Notes: generated by a model from the sequence alone, not told the origin. Numbered from the stretch's first letter, positions 9,425 through 19,779 are shown. The stretch: 64,000 nucleotides of DNA from Porphyromonas uenonis 60-3 (GCF_000174775.1 NZ_ACLR01000120.1:27319-91318), one strand, 5' to 3'. Numbers and translations are program-made.

Positions 9425-11212
9425 ATGCAGCACATACGTAACTTTTGTATCATAGCTCACATTGATCACGGCAAGAGTACCCTCGCCGATCGTCTCTTGG
9501 AGTATACCAATACAGTCCAAAAGAAAGATCTGCAGGATCAAGTCCTGGACAATATGGATCTAGAGCGTGAGCGTGGCATCACCATCAAGAGTCACGCCAT
9601 ACAGATGTCCTATACTAAGGATGATGTGGAGTACACGCTCAATCTGATTGACACGCCAGGACACGTGGACTTCAGCTACGAGGTGTCTCGCTCCATAGCT
9701 GCATGTGAGGGTGCGCTACTCATCGTAGACGCTTCGCAGGGAATACAGGCTCAGACCATCAGCAACCTCTACATGGCGATCGATCATGACCTGACCATCA
9801 TCCCAGTGGTCAACAAGATTGACCTGCCAGGCGCTTCGCCCGAAGAGGTGCAGGACCAGATCGTTAGTCTGCTGGGAGTAGATCCAGACGAAGTGCTCTT
9901 TGCCAGTGGTAAGACGGGACAAGGCGTCAACGAAATCCTCGATGCCATCATAGAGCGTGTGCCAGCGCCCGTAGGAGATCCCGAAGCTCCCTTGCAGGCG
10001 CTTATCTTTGACTCTGTCTTCAATCCCTTCCGTGGCATCATCGCCTACTATAAGATTGTCAACGGCTCCATAGCCAAGGGCGACAAAGTCAAGTTCATCA
10101 ATACAGGTATGGAGTACGACGCCGATGAGGTAGGCGTGCTTAAGCTTGACATGATGCCGAGAGATCGGGTCAACACAGGCGACGTGGGCTACATCATCTC
10201 TGGCATCAAGACCAGCAAAGAAGTCAAGGTGGGTGATACGATCACGCACATTCAGCGCCCCGCCTCAGAGGCTATTGCAGGCTTTGAGGAGGTCAAGCCG
10301 ATGGTCTTCGCTGGTGTCTACCCCATTGACACGGAAGACTTTGAGGACTTGCGCGCTTCGCTCGAGAAGCTACAGCTCAACGATGCTTCGCTCACCTTTA
10401 CACCTGAGAGCTCCGCAGCTCTAGGCTTCGGCTTCCGCTGCGGGTTCCTCGGTTTGCTCCATATGGAGATCATACAGGAACGTCTCGACCGTGAGTTCAA
10501 TATGAACGTCATCACGACCGTCCCCAACGTCTCCTACCTCGTTTATGACAAGAAGGGTGGCGTGACCGAGGTGCACAACCCGTCTGGCCTGCCCGATCCG
10601 ATGCAGATTGATCACATCGATGAGCCGTACATACGAGCTACGATCATCACAGACACCGCCTACATCGGTCCTATCATGACGCTCTGCCTTGACAAGCGTG
10701 GCATCCTCATCAAGCAGGAGTACATCAGTGGCAATCGTGTCGAGATCTACTTTGACCTGCCTCTCGGGGAGATAGTTATCGACTTCTATGACAAGCTCAA
10801 GAGCATCTCACGAGGCTACGCTTCCTTTGACTATCATCTGAGCGACTTCCGCCCCTCCAAGCTGGTCAAGCTAGACATCCTCCTCAATGGAGAGCCCGTC
10901 GATGCGCTCTCGACGCTGACGCACTTTGACAACAGCGTCCCCTTCGGTCGCCGCATGTGCGAAAAGCTGAAAGAGCTCATCCCGCGCCAGCAGTTTGACA
11001 TAGCCATCCAAGCCGCCATCGGCGCTAAGATCATCGCCCGTGAGACCGTCAAGGCAGTTCGCAAAGATGTGACAGCCAAGTGCTACGGTGGTGATATCAG
11101 CCGTAAGCGTAAGCTACTAGAGAAGCAGAAAGAGGGTAAGAAGCGTATGAAGCAGATCGGCAACGTGGAGATACCGCAGAAAGCCTTCCTCGCTGTCCTC
11201 AAGCTCGACTAA
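9425..11212 (+). CDS. lepA: Elongation factor 4 (LepA) GTPase
   Basis: 595 aa, standard. The N-terminal GTPase domain carries G1 AHIDHGKST (about 10-18), G2 around RERGITI, G3 DTPGH and G4 NKIDLPGA. It is followed by an EF-Tu-like domain 2, two EF-G-like domains and the LepA-specific C-terminal domain ending [25 protein letters not shown]4 binds ribosomes and affects translation initiation and elongation under stress. The start is 100 bp after yebC; ATG chosen because it begins the conserved [13 protein letters not shown]. Confidence 0.97.
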   Translation: MQHIRNFCIIAHIDHGKSTLADRLLEYTNTVQKKDLQDQVLDNMDLERERGITIKSHAIQMSYTKDDVEYTLNLIDTPGHVDFSYEVSRSIAACEGALLIVDASQGIQAQTISNLYMAIDHDLTIIPVVNKIDLPGASPEEVQDQIVSLLGVDPDEVLFASGKTGQGVNEILDAIIERVPAPVGDPEAPLQALIFDSVFNPFRGIIAYYKIVNGSIAKGDKVKFINTGMEYDADEVGVLKLDMMPRDRVNTGDVGYIISGIKTSKEVKVGDTITHIQRPASEAIAGFEEVKPMVFAGVYPIDTEDFEDLRASLEKLQLNDASLTFTPESSAALGFGFRCGFLGLLHMEIIQERLDREFNMNVITTVPNVSYLVYDKKGGVTEVHNPSGLPDPMQIDHIDEPYIRATIITDTAYIGPIMTLCLDKRGILIKQEYISGNRVEIYFDLPLGEIVIDFYDKLKSISRGYASFDYHLSDFRPSKLVKLDILLNGEPVDALSTLTHFDNSVPFGRRMCEKLKELIPRQQFDIAIQAAIGAKIIARETVKAVRKDVTAKCYGGDISRKRKLLEKQKEGKKRMKQIGNVEIPQKAFLAVLKLD

Positions 11213-11315
11213 AGCCCCTCCACAGCTCATCTTATCGCCACAGCCTAGGCTCCAACGTCTAGGCTACTGACTTGTCCCCCTCACGCAACACTCACCTAGC
11301 CAAAACATCTAGATC

Positions 11316-12908
11316 ATGCCATCCCTAAAGCCTACACAGCAGAAGCAGCTCCGCAAGCCGCAAGCCTCTCTCGACCGCACGACCGAGGGGCGCGTACCAC
11401 CTCAAGCCACAGATATTGAGGAAGCTGTGCTGGGCGCCATACTACTGGAGAAGGAGGCCTTCTCCGAGATCAGCACCATCCTAGAGCCCGAGAGCTTCTA
11501 TATCAATGCGCACCAGATCATCTTCGAGGTCATGCGCGACCTCAGTCTGGAGGAGCAGCCGATAGATCTGCATACCGTCAGCCAGAGACTACAGCGTGAT
11601 GGCAAGCTGGACCAGGTCGGGGGGATGCCCTTCCTCGTCGAGCTATCCAACCGTGTCATCAGTGCGGGCAACCTCGAGTACCACGCCATGATTGTGGCGC
11701 AAAAAGCCCTCAGTCGCAACCTGATCAAGTTCTCTACCGAGGTACTCACCGCAGCTTACGAAGACACCATCGACATCGAGGATCAGATGGAGACCGCCGA
11801 GGGAACACTCTTCGCCCTCTCGCAGAAGCATCTTCGCAAAGATGTCCAGCCCATCAATACGGTCCTCAAAGTTGCCATCGATGATATCAAGGCTGCCGCC
11901 AATAGTGCCGAGGGTATCAGCGGTATCTCCTCAGGCTTTGACGGCATCGATGCGATGACAGCTGGGTGGCAGAAGTCAGACCTCATCATCATCGCCGCGC
12001 GCCCCGCTATCGGTAAGACAGCTTTCGTCCTCTCCATGGCCAAGTACATTGCTGTGGACAATAAGATACCCGTTGCCCTTTTCAACCTAGAGATGAGCAG
12101 CGTGCAGCTAGTCAAGCGTCTGATCAGTAACGTCTGCGAGCTCCCTGGCGAAAAGCTCAAGAGCGGTCAGCTCGAGCAGTTTGAGTGGACCCAACTTGAT
12201 GAGCGTATCAGCGTCTTGGAGAATACGCCCCTCTACATTGACGACACGCCCAGCCTCTCCGTCTTCGAGCTGCGTACCAAGGTGCGCCGTCTCGTACGAG
12301 AGCACGACATCAAGATCATCATCATTGACTACCTCCAGCTTATGAATGCCAGCGGGATGAACTTTGGCAACCGTGAGCAAGAGGTCAGTACCATCTCCCG
12401 CTCGCTCAAGATGCTAGCCAAGGAGCTAGACATACCCATCATCGCCCTCTCACAGCTCAACCGTGCTGTCGAGCTACGCAAGAACGACAGCGGGACCAAT
12501 AGCAAGGTGCCTCAGCTCTCCGACCTGCGTGAGTCAGGCGCTATCGAGCAGGATGCCGATATGGTTTGCTTCCTGCACAGACCCGAGGTGTATGGCATCA
12601 TGCAGGATGACAACGGAGACACCAAGGGCATCGGCTACTTCATCATTGCCAAGCACCGTAACGGTCCGATTGGAGATGTGCGTATCGGCTTCCGAGGCGA
12701 GTTTGCCAAGTTCTACCCACTCGAAGAGGCAAACATGCACTACACCTCCCAGATCAATGGCGTCAAAGCAAGACAAACATCATCTGCTACTCCAGGAGTC
12801 ACACCAGGCGCAGAGGCTGGTAATCCCTTCGGTCAAACCTTTAACGTCGGCGCCTCAGACTTCAACCCGATGGCCACCGACGACGAGGAGAGCGACTTCC
12901 CCTACTAG
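11316..12908 (+). CDS. dnaB: Replicative DNA helicase DnaB
   Basis: 530 aa. An N-terminal DnaB domain (about 30-135, PPQATDIEEAVLGAILLE) is linked to a RecA-like C-terminal domain with Walker A ARPAIGKTAF (about 229-238), IIIIDYLQLM (Walker B) and the RESGAIEQDADMVCFLHR arginine-finger region. The last 50 residues are a Gly/Thr/Asn-rich tail. It unwinds DNA ahead of the replisome as a hexamer. No intein or internal frameshift is seen. A terminator follows at 12977. Confidence 0.97.
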   Translation: MPSLKPTQQKQLRKPQASLDRTTEGRVPPQATDIEEAVLGAILLEKEAFSEISTILEPESFYINAHQIIFEVMRDLSLEEQPIDLHTVSQRLQRDGKLDQVGGMPFLVELSNRVISAGNLEYHAMIVAQKALSRNLIKFSTEVLTAAYEDTIDIEDQMETAEGTLFALSQKHLRKDVQPINTVLKVAIDDIKAAANSAEGISGISSGFDGIDAMTAGWQKSDLIIIAARPAIGKTAFVLSMAKYIAVDNKIPVALFNLEMSSVQLVKRLISNVCELPGEKLKSGQLEQFEWTQLDERISVLENTPLYIDDTPSLSVFELRTKVRRLVREHDIKIIIIDYLQLMNASGMNFGNREQEVSTISRSLKMLAKELDIPIIALSQLNRAVELRKNDSGTNSKVPQLSDLRESGAIEQDADMVCFLHRPEVYGIMQDDNGDTKGIGYFIIAKHRNGPIGDVRIGFRGEFAKFYPLEEANMHYTSQINGVKARQTSSATPGVTPGAEAGNPFGQTFNVGASDFNPMATDDEESDFPY

Positions 12909-12976
12909 CACAGAACTAGCCTACCACACCTGCCGCTGTCGCTCCTTCTGACAGTGTACAGAGACTATACAAATAA

Positions 12977-13019
12977 GGCTCAATCGCTGAACAAAAGGCG
13001 GTTGAGTCTTTTTCTTTTT
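12977..13019 (+). terminator. Intrinsic terminator after dnaB
   Basis: GGCTCAATCGC pairs with GCGGTTGAGTC (G-U pairs included) around a 10-nt loop, followed by TTTTTCTTTTT. Confidence 0.85.
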
Positions 13020-13037
13020 GCGCCTACCACAGTTCAA

Positions 13038-13202
13038 TTCTTCGGAAGGAATACTCAAATAGCTCGGAGGAAAGCCAAAATCCCCACGGAGGGGCGAAAT
13101 AAAAGTTCGGAAGAATGAAATGAAAGTTCGGAAGAAAGATTTCGAAGTTCCGAAGAATTTCCGATTTCCTCCATGGAGATTTCCGAATACATCAGGAGGA
13201 AA
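13038..13202 (+). repeat. R1 interspersed repeat, copy 2
   Basis: The core at about 13075-13160 matches the other R1 copies (CCACGGAGGGGCGAAATAAA, two TTCGGAAGAA units 21 bp apart, TTTCGAAGTTCCG), but the flanks diverge from copies 1, 3 and 4 and the second unit has AAAGTTCGG rather than AAACTTCGG. It is followed about 80 bp later by a 22-bp palindromic array. Confidence 0.83.
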
Positions 13203-13282
13203 CATGATTCGTCAAGAAGTTGCCGAGCCTGTCCAAGCAGATTCGCAACCCTTAACCGCACTTTTGCTTGTTTCCTCCTTAT

Positions 13283-13380
13283 GAAAATGGATTTTCTCCC
13301 GCATGAAAATAGATTTTCATCCGTATGAAAACAGATTGCCGTGCGCAGGACAATAAAGTTTCGTCCGTATGAAACGGAGG
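13283..13380. repeat. 22-bp palindromic repeat array (array 2)
   Basis: Units start at 13283, 13305, 13327, 13349 and 13371, exactly 22 bp apart. Units 1 and 2 begin with perfect palindromes GAAAATGGATTTTC and GAAAATAGATTTTC, each followed by an 8-bp spacer ending CGCAT or CGTAT. Units 3 and 4 are mutated. The array ends 27 bp before the TACATTTG box ahead of murG. Confidence 0.85.
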
Positions 13381-13407
13381 AGAGGCAGGCGGTTGGGTGC
13401 TTTTTCG

Positions 13408-13415
13408 TACATTTG
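13408..13415 (+). promoter_or_regulatory. murG: Promoter -7 box (TACATTTG) ahead of murG
   Basis: TACATTTG fits TAnnTTTG and gives a leader of about 75 nt to the murG ATG. No good -33 TTTG is seen at 20 bp; the 22-bp array occupies that side. Confidence 0.5.
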
Positions 13416-13497
13416 TAAGCGATAGCAGTCGGGCTTGCTAGCACTGACTGCGACAGACCTTTTTTATCTCAGTAGACTTTATTGATCTCATCGTGCT

Positions 13498-14610
13498 ATG
13501 CAAGAGCCAAACAAACCTAGAGTGATCATCAGCGGAGGCGGTACCGGTGGACATATCAACCCCGCCCTAGCTATTGCCGACGAGGTACGTCGACGCTATC
13601 CAGAGAGTCAGATACTTTTCGTCGGAGCCTTGGGACGTATGGAGATGGAGCGTGTCCCCGCTGCAGGCTATGAGATCGTTGGTCTGCCTGTCATGGGGAT
13701 GGATCGCAAGCGTCTCTGGCGCAACTTTAAGGTGCTGCGCTCTCTGATCAAGAGCCGCCTGATGGTTCGCAAGACTTTGGCAGACTTTCATCCCGATCTA
13801 GCCGTCGGTGTGGGTGGCTATGCGAGCGCCCCTACGCTCAAGGAGGCTCAGCGTAGCGGTATCCCGACGCTCCTACAGGAGCAAAACAGCTATGCTGGTG
13901 TGACCAATAAGTTCCTAGCCCGTGAGGCGAAGTGTATCTGCGTCGCTTACCCAGGTATGGAGCGCTTCTTCCCGAGTGATCGGATCATCCTAACGGGCAA
14001 TCCCGTACGCCACGCTATCGAGTACAACCATACGACCCGTGAGGAGGCGTGCGCTTATTTTGCGCTCCCCTCTTCACTGTCACGTACTATCTTGGTCATG
14101 GGCGGTAGTCTAGGGGCTAGGACGATCAATGAATCGGTCGTGGCTGCGCTACCTGAGTGGAGCAAGCTAGGCTATCAATTGATCTGGCAGACGGGACGCA
14201 GCTACGAGCATGAAGCACAGGAGCTGATCAAGGAGTATGATATTAGCAAGCGTGCTTACGTATCAGCTTACGTAGAGCGCATGGATCTAGCTTACAAGCT
14301 GGCCGATGTGGCGGTGTCTCGTGCGGGTGCCCTGAGCGTCTCGGAGCTTTGTCTCTCGGAGCTACCAGCCATCCTAATTCCTTCGCCCAATGTGGCTGAG
14401 GATCATCAGACGAAAAATGCGCGTGCACTCTCTACTCGTGGCGCTGCAATCCTCCTTCTAGATAGCGAAGCGGTAGGCCAGATGGGACTCACCATCACTG
14501 AGCTACTCAAAGATGAGACGCGGAGAGAGAAGATGAAGGCAGCGCTTCGTGACCTCGCTACACCGCAAGCTGTAGAGCGCATCGTGGATCAGATGGAGCT
14601 ACTGTGGTAG
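13498..14610 (+). CDS. murG: UDP-GlcNAc transferase MurG (lipid II synthesis)
   Basis: 370 aa, normal. It adds GlcNAc to lipid I at the inner face of the membrane. The N-terminal Rossmann domain has the glycine loop GGGTGGHINPALAIA (about 12-26). Further signatures are GVGGYASAP, LLQEQNSYAGVTN and, in the C-terminal domain, MGGSLGAR and VSRAGALSVSEL (UDP-GlcNAc site). It opens a run murG-murC-ftsQ-ftsA-ftsZ with gaps of 10-50 bp and has its own promoter region, so the usual upstream dcw genes (mraY, murD, ftsW) are not contiguous here. Confidence 0.97.
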   Translation: MQEPNKPRVIISGGGTGGHINPALAIADEVRRRYPESQILFVGALGRMEMERVPAAGYEIVGLPVMGMDRKRLWRNFKVLRSLIKSRLMVRKTLADFHPDLAVGVGGYASAPTLKEAQRSGIPTLLQEQNSYAGVTNKFLAREAKCICVAYPGMERFFPSDRIILTGNPVRHAIEYNHTTREEACAYFALPSSLSRTILVMGGSLGARTINESVVAALPEWSKLGYQLIWQTGRSYEHEAQELIKEYDISKRAYVSAYVERMDLAYKLADVAVSRAGALSVSELCLSELPAILIPSPNVAEDHQTKNARALSTRGAAILLLDSEAVGQMGLTITELLKDETRREKMKAALRDLATPQAVERIVDQMELLW

Positions 14611-14645
14611 TCTCTTTTTACTTTGCAAAGACCTTTCGCTAACGC

Positions 14646-16019
14646 ATGAGTTACGTTTATTTTATCGGTATCGGAGGTGCTGGCATGAGTGCTCTAGCAC
14701 GTTACTATCACCTCAAGGGATGCAATGTGTCGGGCTACGACCGCTCACACAACATGTACACCGACGAGCTAGAGCAGCTAGGCATCGCTATACACTACGA
14801 CAGCGATGCCTCGTGGCTGGAGAGCGCTCCGATGACTCCTGACAATACGCTAGTCATCTACACGCCTGCTATACCGCACGACCACCCTGAGCTATGCTAT
14901 CTGCGTAGTCATCACTTCCGTGTGCTAAAGCGCGCTGAGGCGCTTGGCGTCATAGCCGAGAGCTATCGCACACTGGCTGTTGCTGGTTCGCATGGCAAGA
15001 CCACGACGACCAACATGCTAGCGCATATCCTAGATGGTGCCAAAGAGGTGGGCTGTACAGCCTTCATCGGTGGCCTGGCTGTGGATACGGGATCTAACTT
15101 TATCTACTCCGACCACTCCAATCTGCTGGTGGTAGAGGCGGACGAGTATGACCGCTCGTTCCTACACCTCAACCCTTATATGGCTGTCGTGACCTCGACT
15201 GATGCAGATCACCTAGACATCTACGGAGACTATGCGGGGTACCTAGCAGGCTTCGAAGAGTTTTGTAGCCAAATACAGCCTGGTGGCACGCTACTGATGA
15301 AGGAAGGGCTACCGATCAAGCCACACCTAGCAGAAGGCGTACGTACATTGACCTATGGCAGTGCCTCTACGGCGGACGTTTACTACGACCATGTGACCGT
15401 CGGAGATGGGACAATCCGCTTCGACTGGCACTACCCAGAGGCGGGGATTCATCTAGAGCAGGTCGCTCTCGGGGTGCCTGTACGTACTAACCTGGAGAAT
15501 GCTACGGCAGCTATGACCATCGCTTATCTCAACGGGGTCGCTCCTGCGAACATCGTACGAGGCGTGGAGAGCTTCCGAGGTACCAAGCGACGCTTCGAGC
15601 TGGTACTGCAGACAGATCGTCACCTACTCATTGACGACTATGCGCATCACCCAGTGGAGCTAGACAGTTCCATTCGCTCGATCAAGGAGATCTACGGTTC
15701 GGAGGATGTGCTGGCTATCTTCCAGCCACACCTCTACTCGCGTACGGCAGACTTTTATCAGGACTTTGCCAAGAGCCTCTCACATGTAGATCAGGTGATC
15801 GTGCTAGACATTTACCCAGCCCGTGAGGAGCCTATGCCCGGCGTCACATCGGAGCTTATATACAAGGAGTTGACAGCGCCACACCGCTGGCTATGTACCA
15901 AGGAGGAGCTGCTCCCTCTGCTTCGACAGATAAAACTGCCACGCGTGGTGGTCACGGTCGGTGCGGGAGACATTGATAAGCTGGTTCTCCCAATCAGAGA
16001 TTATCTAGCTACACTATAA
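14646..16019 (+). CDS. murC: UDP-N-acetylmuramate--L-alanine ligase
   Basis: 457 aa, normal. N-terminal UDP-binding loop GIGGAGMSALARYYH (about 8-22), ATP-binding P-loop GSHGKTTTT (about 114-122), and the Mur-ligase Glu/His motifs around VVEADEYDRSF and IDDYAHHPVE. It adds the first amino acid of the peptidoglycan stem. It lies 35 bp after murG and 10 bp before ftsQ. Confidence 0.97.
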   Translation: MSYVYFIGIGGAGMSALARYYHLKGCNVSGYDRSHNMYTDELEQLGIAIHYDSDASWLESAPMTPDNTLVIYTPAIPHDHPELCYLRSHHFRVLKRAEALGVIAESYRTLAVAGSHGKTTTTNMLAHILDGAKEVGCTAFIGGLAVDTGSNFIYSDHSNLLVVEADEYDRSFLHLNPYMAVVTSTDADHLDIYGDYAGYLAGFEEFCSQIQPGGTLLMKEGLPIKPHLAEGVRTLTYGSASTADVYYDHVTVGDGTIRFDWHYPEAGIHLEQVALGVPVRTNLENATAAMTIAYLNGVAPANIVRGVESFRGTKRRFELVLQTDRHLLIDDYAHHPVELDSSIRSIKEIYGSEDVLAIFQPHLYSRTADFYQDFAKSLSHVDQVIVLDIYPAREEPMPGVTSELIYKELTAPHRWLCTKEELLPLLRQIKLPRVVVTVGAGDIDKLVLPIRDYLATL

Positions 16020-16029
16020 TAATTAAGGG

Positions 16030-16809
16030 ATGCGCTACCTATACCTCTCTCTCGCTCTGCTCCTCGTAGGACTGCTCTGCTACATGGCACTCGTGCCTCC
16101 TCAGATAGCGCCAGCACGTATCGTCGACGTGAAGGCGGATATTAGGTATGAGGGTGAGCACCCATTGATGCCGGAGCGAGACCTCGTGAGCGAACTGAAG
16201 GCGCTAGGCTTTCGCCCCATAGGTCAGTCGGTAGACTCACTCTCCACGATGGCTATCGAGTCACAGTTGATACGCAACGGACTCTTTAGCCACATAGACC
16301 TCTACACCACTCCAGGGGGTGTGCTGCACGTATCCATGCTACAGCGTGAACCTCTCTTTACGCTCCTCACACCACAGGGTAACTACTTCGTCTGCAAAGA
16401 TCAGACGGTGGTGCCGATAGAGCGTAGCGAGGACTACTATACGACCTTCCTGCCAGTCAGCGGGAGCATATCTGTAGAGCAAGCCTCTCATCAGCTTTAC
16501 CCATTGATGCAACTAATCCTTTCTGACCCTCTCTGGCGAGATCTATTCATACACATCTATGTAGATCCATACCGAGGGGTCATCGCCACGCCACGAGCTA
16601 GCAACACGGAGATTATCCTTGGCTCTAGCTCTAACTGGGAGGAGAAGCTGGACAAGCTCAAGCTCTTCGTAGAGCAAGTGATACCCATATTTGGCTGGAA
16701 TAGCTTTATTTCAGTAAATTTGGAGTACAAAGACCAGATAGTAACTGTCCCGTCGGAGGAGGGAGCACTACAACACTCCCGACCAAGCCTCCCGGCACAG
16801 ACTTTATAA
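16030..16809 (+). CDS. ftsQ: Cell division protein FtsQ
   Basis: 259 aa with a single membrane segment at residues 4-22 (LYLSLALLLVGLLCYMALV) and a periplasmic body; the position between murC and ftsA and the short cytoplasmic N-terminus identify FtsQ, which links early and late divisome proteins. Sequence similarity in this family is low, so the assignment leans on gene order and topology. Confidence 0.85.
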   Translation: MRYLYLSLALLLVGLLCYMALVPPQIAPARIVDVKADIRYEGEHPLMPERDLVSELKALGFRPIGQSVDSLSTMAIESQLIRNGLFSHIDLYTTPGGVLHVSMLQREPLFTLLTPQGNYFVCKDQTVVPIERSEDYYTTFLPVSGSISVEQASHQLYPLMQLILSDPLWRDLFIHIYVDPYRGVIATPRASNTEIILGSSSNWEEKLDKLKLFVEQVIPIFGWNSFISVNLEYKDQIVTVPSEEGALQHSRPSLPAQTL

Positions 16810-16842
16810 TACCACTCTCACGACTTAATCTCAAGCACTCGA

Positions 16843-18306
16843 ATGTCATACAACGAAGATCTCTACACCGCCATAGACTTAGGTAGTGCTACCATACGGG
16901 GTATGGTAGGTACTAAGAAGGATGGCAAAGTCCTCCCTATCGCAATAGCCGAGGTGCCCACAAGCAACGCAATCCGCAAGGGGGTCGTCAACAATATGGA
17001 GGAGCTACACAACAAGCTCAAGGTACTTATAGATCGGCTCAACGAGCAGCTCCCCGACAAGCACACAGAGATCAAAAAGGTCTACGTAGGCTTCGGTGGC
17101 AAGTCCCTTATGTCTCGCTCCTACAAGATCAATCATAAGATGGACAACCCTGACGGGGAGGAGATCAGCGACTACCATATCAACCTAATCAATGAGCGTG
17201 TCAAGAACTACCGACTCAACGCTCACGAGGTGCTAGACGTCTCTGACCCTTATTGTCTCGTAGACGGACGCGTGGAGCGGAATATCAAGGGTCTGCTCTG
17301 CACGGAGTTTTCAATCCACTTCAACCTCATCACGACCCGCTCTAGCAATGTCAACTTCATCCGTATGGCTATCGAGGACCGTCTAGGACTTGAGCTAGAG
17401 GCTATCCTTCCCTCACCATGCTGCGAGGCGGACGTGCTCCTCTACCCCGATGCTAAGACGCTCGGCGTAGCGCTAGTCAACATTGGGGCGGGTACTTCCT
17501 CTGTCGCTATCTACAAAAACGACACGCTGAAGTGCCTACGGGTCATCCCCTTTGGTTCGAAAAACATTACCAACGACCTGATGTCCCTCCACATCACCTA
17601 TCCCGAGGCAGAGAAGATCAAGCTGGAGAGTGCAACCCCCTTTACCGATGCCTACGATGACGAGACGCTCACGCTCAGCTCTCCCGATGGAACCCGTGAC
17701 CGTGAGCTTAAGATGCGTGATGTCAACAGCCTCGTGACTGCTCGCATGAAGGAGATCACAGCAAACGTACTCCGTGTCATCCACGACTTCGAGGCTGGTG
17801 CTCGGCTGGGCTCTGGCATTGTCTTAGCGGGACAAGGCGCTCTGATGACAGGCTTCGTGAACTACCTACAGGGCGAGAGCAAGTTTGTTTCGCTAGCTCG
17901 TGAGTTCAACGATAAGGTTTACAAGGGCGATACGCCTCTCTCTGGAGATGTAGACTACGCTGGTTGTGCAGGACTCATCTATCGTGCGGAGGTCAACTGC
18001 ATCGGCTCCTTTGATGCACCTCAGAGTACCCCCGTTGCGTCAAGCAAGGTCGCTACACCAGCGCCACAAGCCACGGTACAAGCCAGTCAGCCTGTGGAAG
18101 CTCACGAAGAGAATCATAGCACTGCTACACCTCAAGAGACTATCGAGGAGCAGCCCCAGCAGCAACCTCAGACATCGCTCTTTGACCTGCCCGACATTGA
18201 TCAGCCTCGCAAAGCCACAAAGCGGGAGCATAAGAGTGCCAAGCGGAAGAAGTCCTTCAATTGGTTCTCCAAGATTAAGGATGTGCTGACCGACGACATT
18301 GACTAG
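16843..18306 (+). CDS. ftsA: Cell division protein FtsA
   Basis: 487 aa, longer than the usual 420. The actin-like fold is shown by TAIDLGSATIRGMVG (phosphate 1), the SHS2/1C region, and GVALVNIGAGTSSVAIYKND (phosphate 2). After about residue 390 comes a Gln/Thr/Pro-rich linker, then a basic amphipathic end (KRKKSFNWFSKIKDVL) that should anchor it to the membrane. FtsA tethers FtsZ filaments. Long linkers are common in Bacteroidota FtsA. Confidence 0.95.
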   Translation: MSYNEDLYTAIDLGSATIRGMVGTKKDGKVLPIAIAEVPTSNAIRKGVVNNMEELHNKLKVLIDRLNEQLPDKHTEIKKVYVGFGGKSLMSRSYKINHKMDNPDGEEISDYHINLINERVKNYRLNAHEVLDVSDPYCLVDGRVERNIKGLLCTEFSIHFNLITTRSSNVNFIRMAIEDRLGLELEAILPSPCCEADVLLYPDAKTLGVALVNIGAGTSSVAIYKNDTLKCLRVIPFGSKNITNDLMSLHITYPEAEKIKLESATPFTDAYDDETLTLSSPDGTRDRELKMRDVNSLVTARMKEITANVLRVIHDFEAGARLGSGIVLAGQGALMTGFVNYLQGESKFVSLAREFNDKVYKGDTPLSGDVDYAGCAGLIYRAEVNCIGSFDAPQSTPVASSKVATPAPQATVQASQPVEAHEENHSTATPQETIEEQPQQQPQTSLFDLPDIDQPRKATKREHKSAKRKKSFNWFSKIKDVLTDDID

Positions 18307-18357
18307 TCAGTCACACCCTCTCTCCCATTTTATCTAACCTCTTACCTCTTTCGACAA

Positions 18358-19779
18358 ATGGATAACGCAGACAAGCTCGTCAACTTCAAATACAACAAAG
18401 CGGTTGCTCAGAAAAAGCTGATCAAGGTGATTGGCGTAGGTGGTGCTGGAGGCAATGCCGTCAAGCACATTCACGCTTCTGGACTCCAAGGGGTATCCTA
18501 TCTGCTCCTCAACACAGATGAGCAAGACCTCGCCAAGAGTGGGCTAAAAGATGTAGCCGTCATCGGACAGAAGCTAACCCAGGGACTGGGTGCGGGAAGT
18601 AAGATCGAGGTCGGCGAAGAGGCCGCCCTAGAAGACCGAGAGCTCATCCACTCCCTCCTCGATGACAACGAGACCCAGATGGTATTCATCTGTGCTGGTA
18701 TGGGAGGTGGCACAGGTACTGGCGCTGCGCCTGTCATTGCGAAGATAGCTCGCGACATGGGACTGCTCACGGTCGGCTTTATCTTCATGCCTTTCGTCCG
18801 TGAGGAGAGACAGCGTATGATCAAAGCTGCGCAAGGGGCCGAGCGCATGCGCCAAGAGGTGGACTCACTGGTTATCATTGCCAATGAAAACATCAACCAA
18901 GTCTACGGAGAGCTACCCTGGGACGAGTCTCTCAACAAAGCAAACGAGATCCTAGCCAATGCCGTTCGCGCCATCACCATGGTCATCACCAACGAGATGG
19001 AGATGAACCAAGACTTCGCCGACGTACGCACCACGCTCAAGGACGGAGGAATCGCACACATCAGCATCGGCTACGGCGAGGGATCCGACCGTGTGAGCAA
19101 GGCTATCGACTCAGCACTGCGCTCTCCGCTACTCAACAACGACGACATCACCACGGCGACGAGGCTACAGCTCGCTATCTTCTACGACCCGTCCGACGCG
19201 TTGACGACCGACGAAATGGACGAGATCAAGAAGCTCACCTCCTCTATCCGCAATCTGCAGAACAACAAGTCAGGTCACGCCTTCAACGAAGAGCTTGGCA
19301 ACAAAGTAATGGTCGTCATCATCGCTTCAGGCTTCCAAAAGGAGGCGCACATGCCTATGACCGCTATGGATGTAGAGGACTATGTGCGCCAGACAGAGAT
19401 CGAGAAGGAGCAAAACAAGCTACTCAACCAGTATTACTCCGAGTTCGACCTTGAGCCTCGTAGCTCCCTGCCCACCTTCGTGCCTATCGTGCTGACCGAC
19501 GACGAGCTAGATCGTGACGACCTGATTGACTACCTCGACGAGGAGCCCGCTAAGAACCACAGCTACTCAGAGGTGGAGGAGCGACGTGCTAAGTATAAGT
19601 ACGGCAACCAGACACCTGCTATGTCGCAAACGTTGGACACTTCAAAGGTTGCTCAGCGCTCCACGCCAACTAGGATGCCTAGCGCAGACGTAGAGGAGCT
19701 CCCCAGCGTAGATCCGACACAGGAAGGTGCCGAGCCCACCCCCCAACCAGTCAATCAACCCAAGATCATCAAGTTCTGA
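18358..19779 (+). CDS. ftsZ: Cell division GTPase FtsZ
   Basis: 473 aa. The tubulin signature GGGTGTGAAP (about 117-126), KVIGVGGAGGNAV near the N-terminus, and the T7 loop region NQDFADVRTTLKDGGIAHISIG identify FtsZ. After about residue 330 a variable acidic linker leads to a conserved end QPKIIKF rather than the proteobacterial DIPAFLR-type peptide; this is expected to be the FtsA-binding tip. It polymerises into the division ring. Confidence 0.97.
   Translation: MDNADKLVNFKYNKAVAQKKLIKVIGVGGAGGNAVKHIHASGLQGVSYLLLNTDEQDLAKSGLKDVAVIGQKLTQGLGAGSKIEVGEEAALEDRELIHSLLDDNETQMVFICAGMGGGTGTGAAPVIAKIARDMGLLTVGFIFMPFVREERQRMIKAAQGAERMRQEVDSLVIIANENINQVYGELPWDESLNKANEILANAVRAITMVITNEMEMNQDFADVRTTLKDGGIAHISIGYGEGSDRVSKAIDSALRSPLLNNDDITTATRLQLAIFYDPSDALTTDEMDEIKKLTSSIRNLQNNKSGHAFNEELGNKVMVVIIASGFQKEAHMPMTAMDVEDYVRQTEIEKEQNKLLNQYYSEFDLEPRSSLPTFVPIVLTDDELDRDDLIDYLDEEPAKNHSYSEVEERRAKYKYGNQTPAMSQTLDTSKVAQRSTPTRMPSADVEELPSVDPTQEGAEPTPQPVNQPKIIKF

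Noticed and set aside
11240..11275. Hairpin AGCCTAG/CTAGGCT after lepA as a terminator
   Set aside because: The stem is only 7 bp and no T-run follows.
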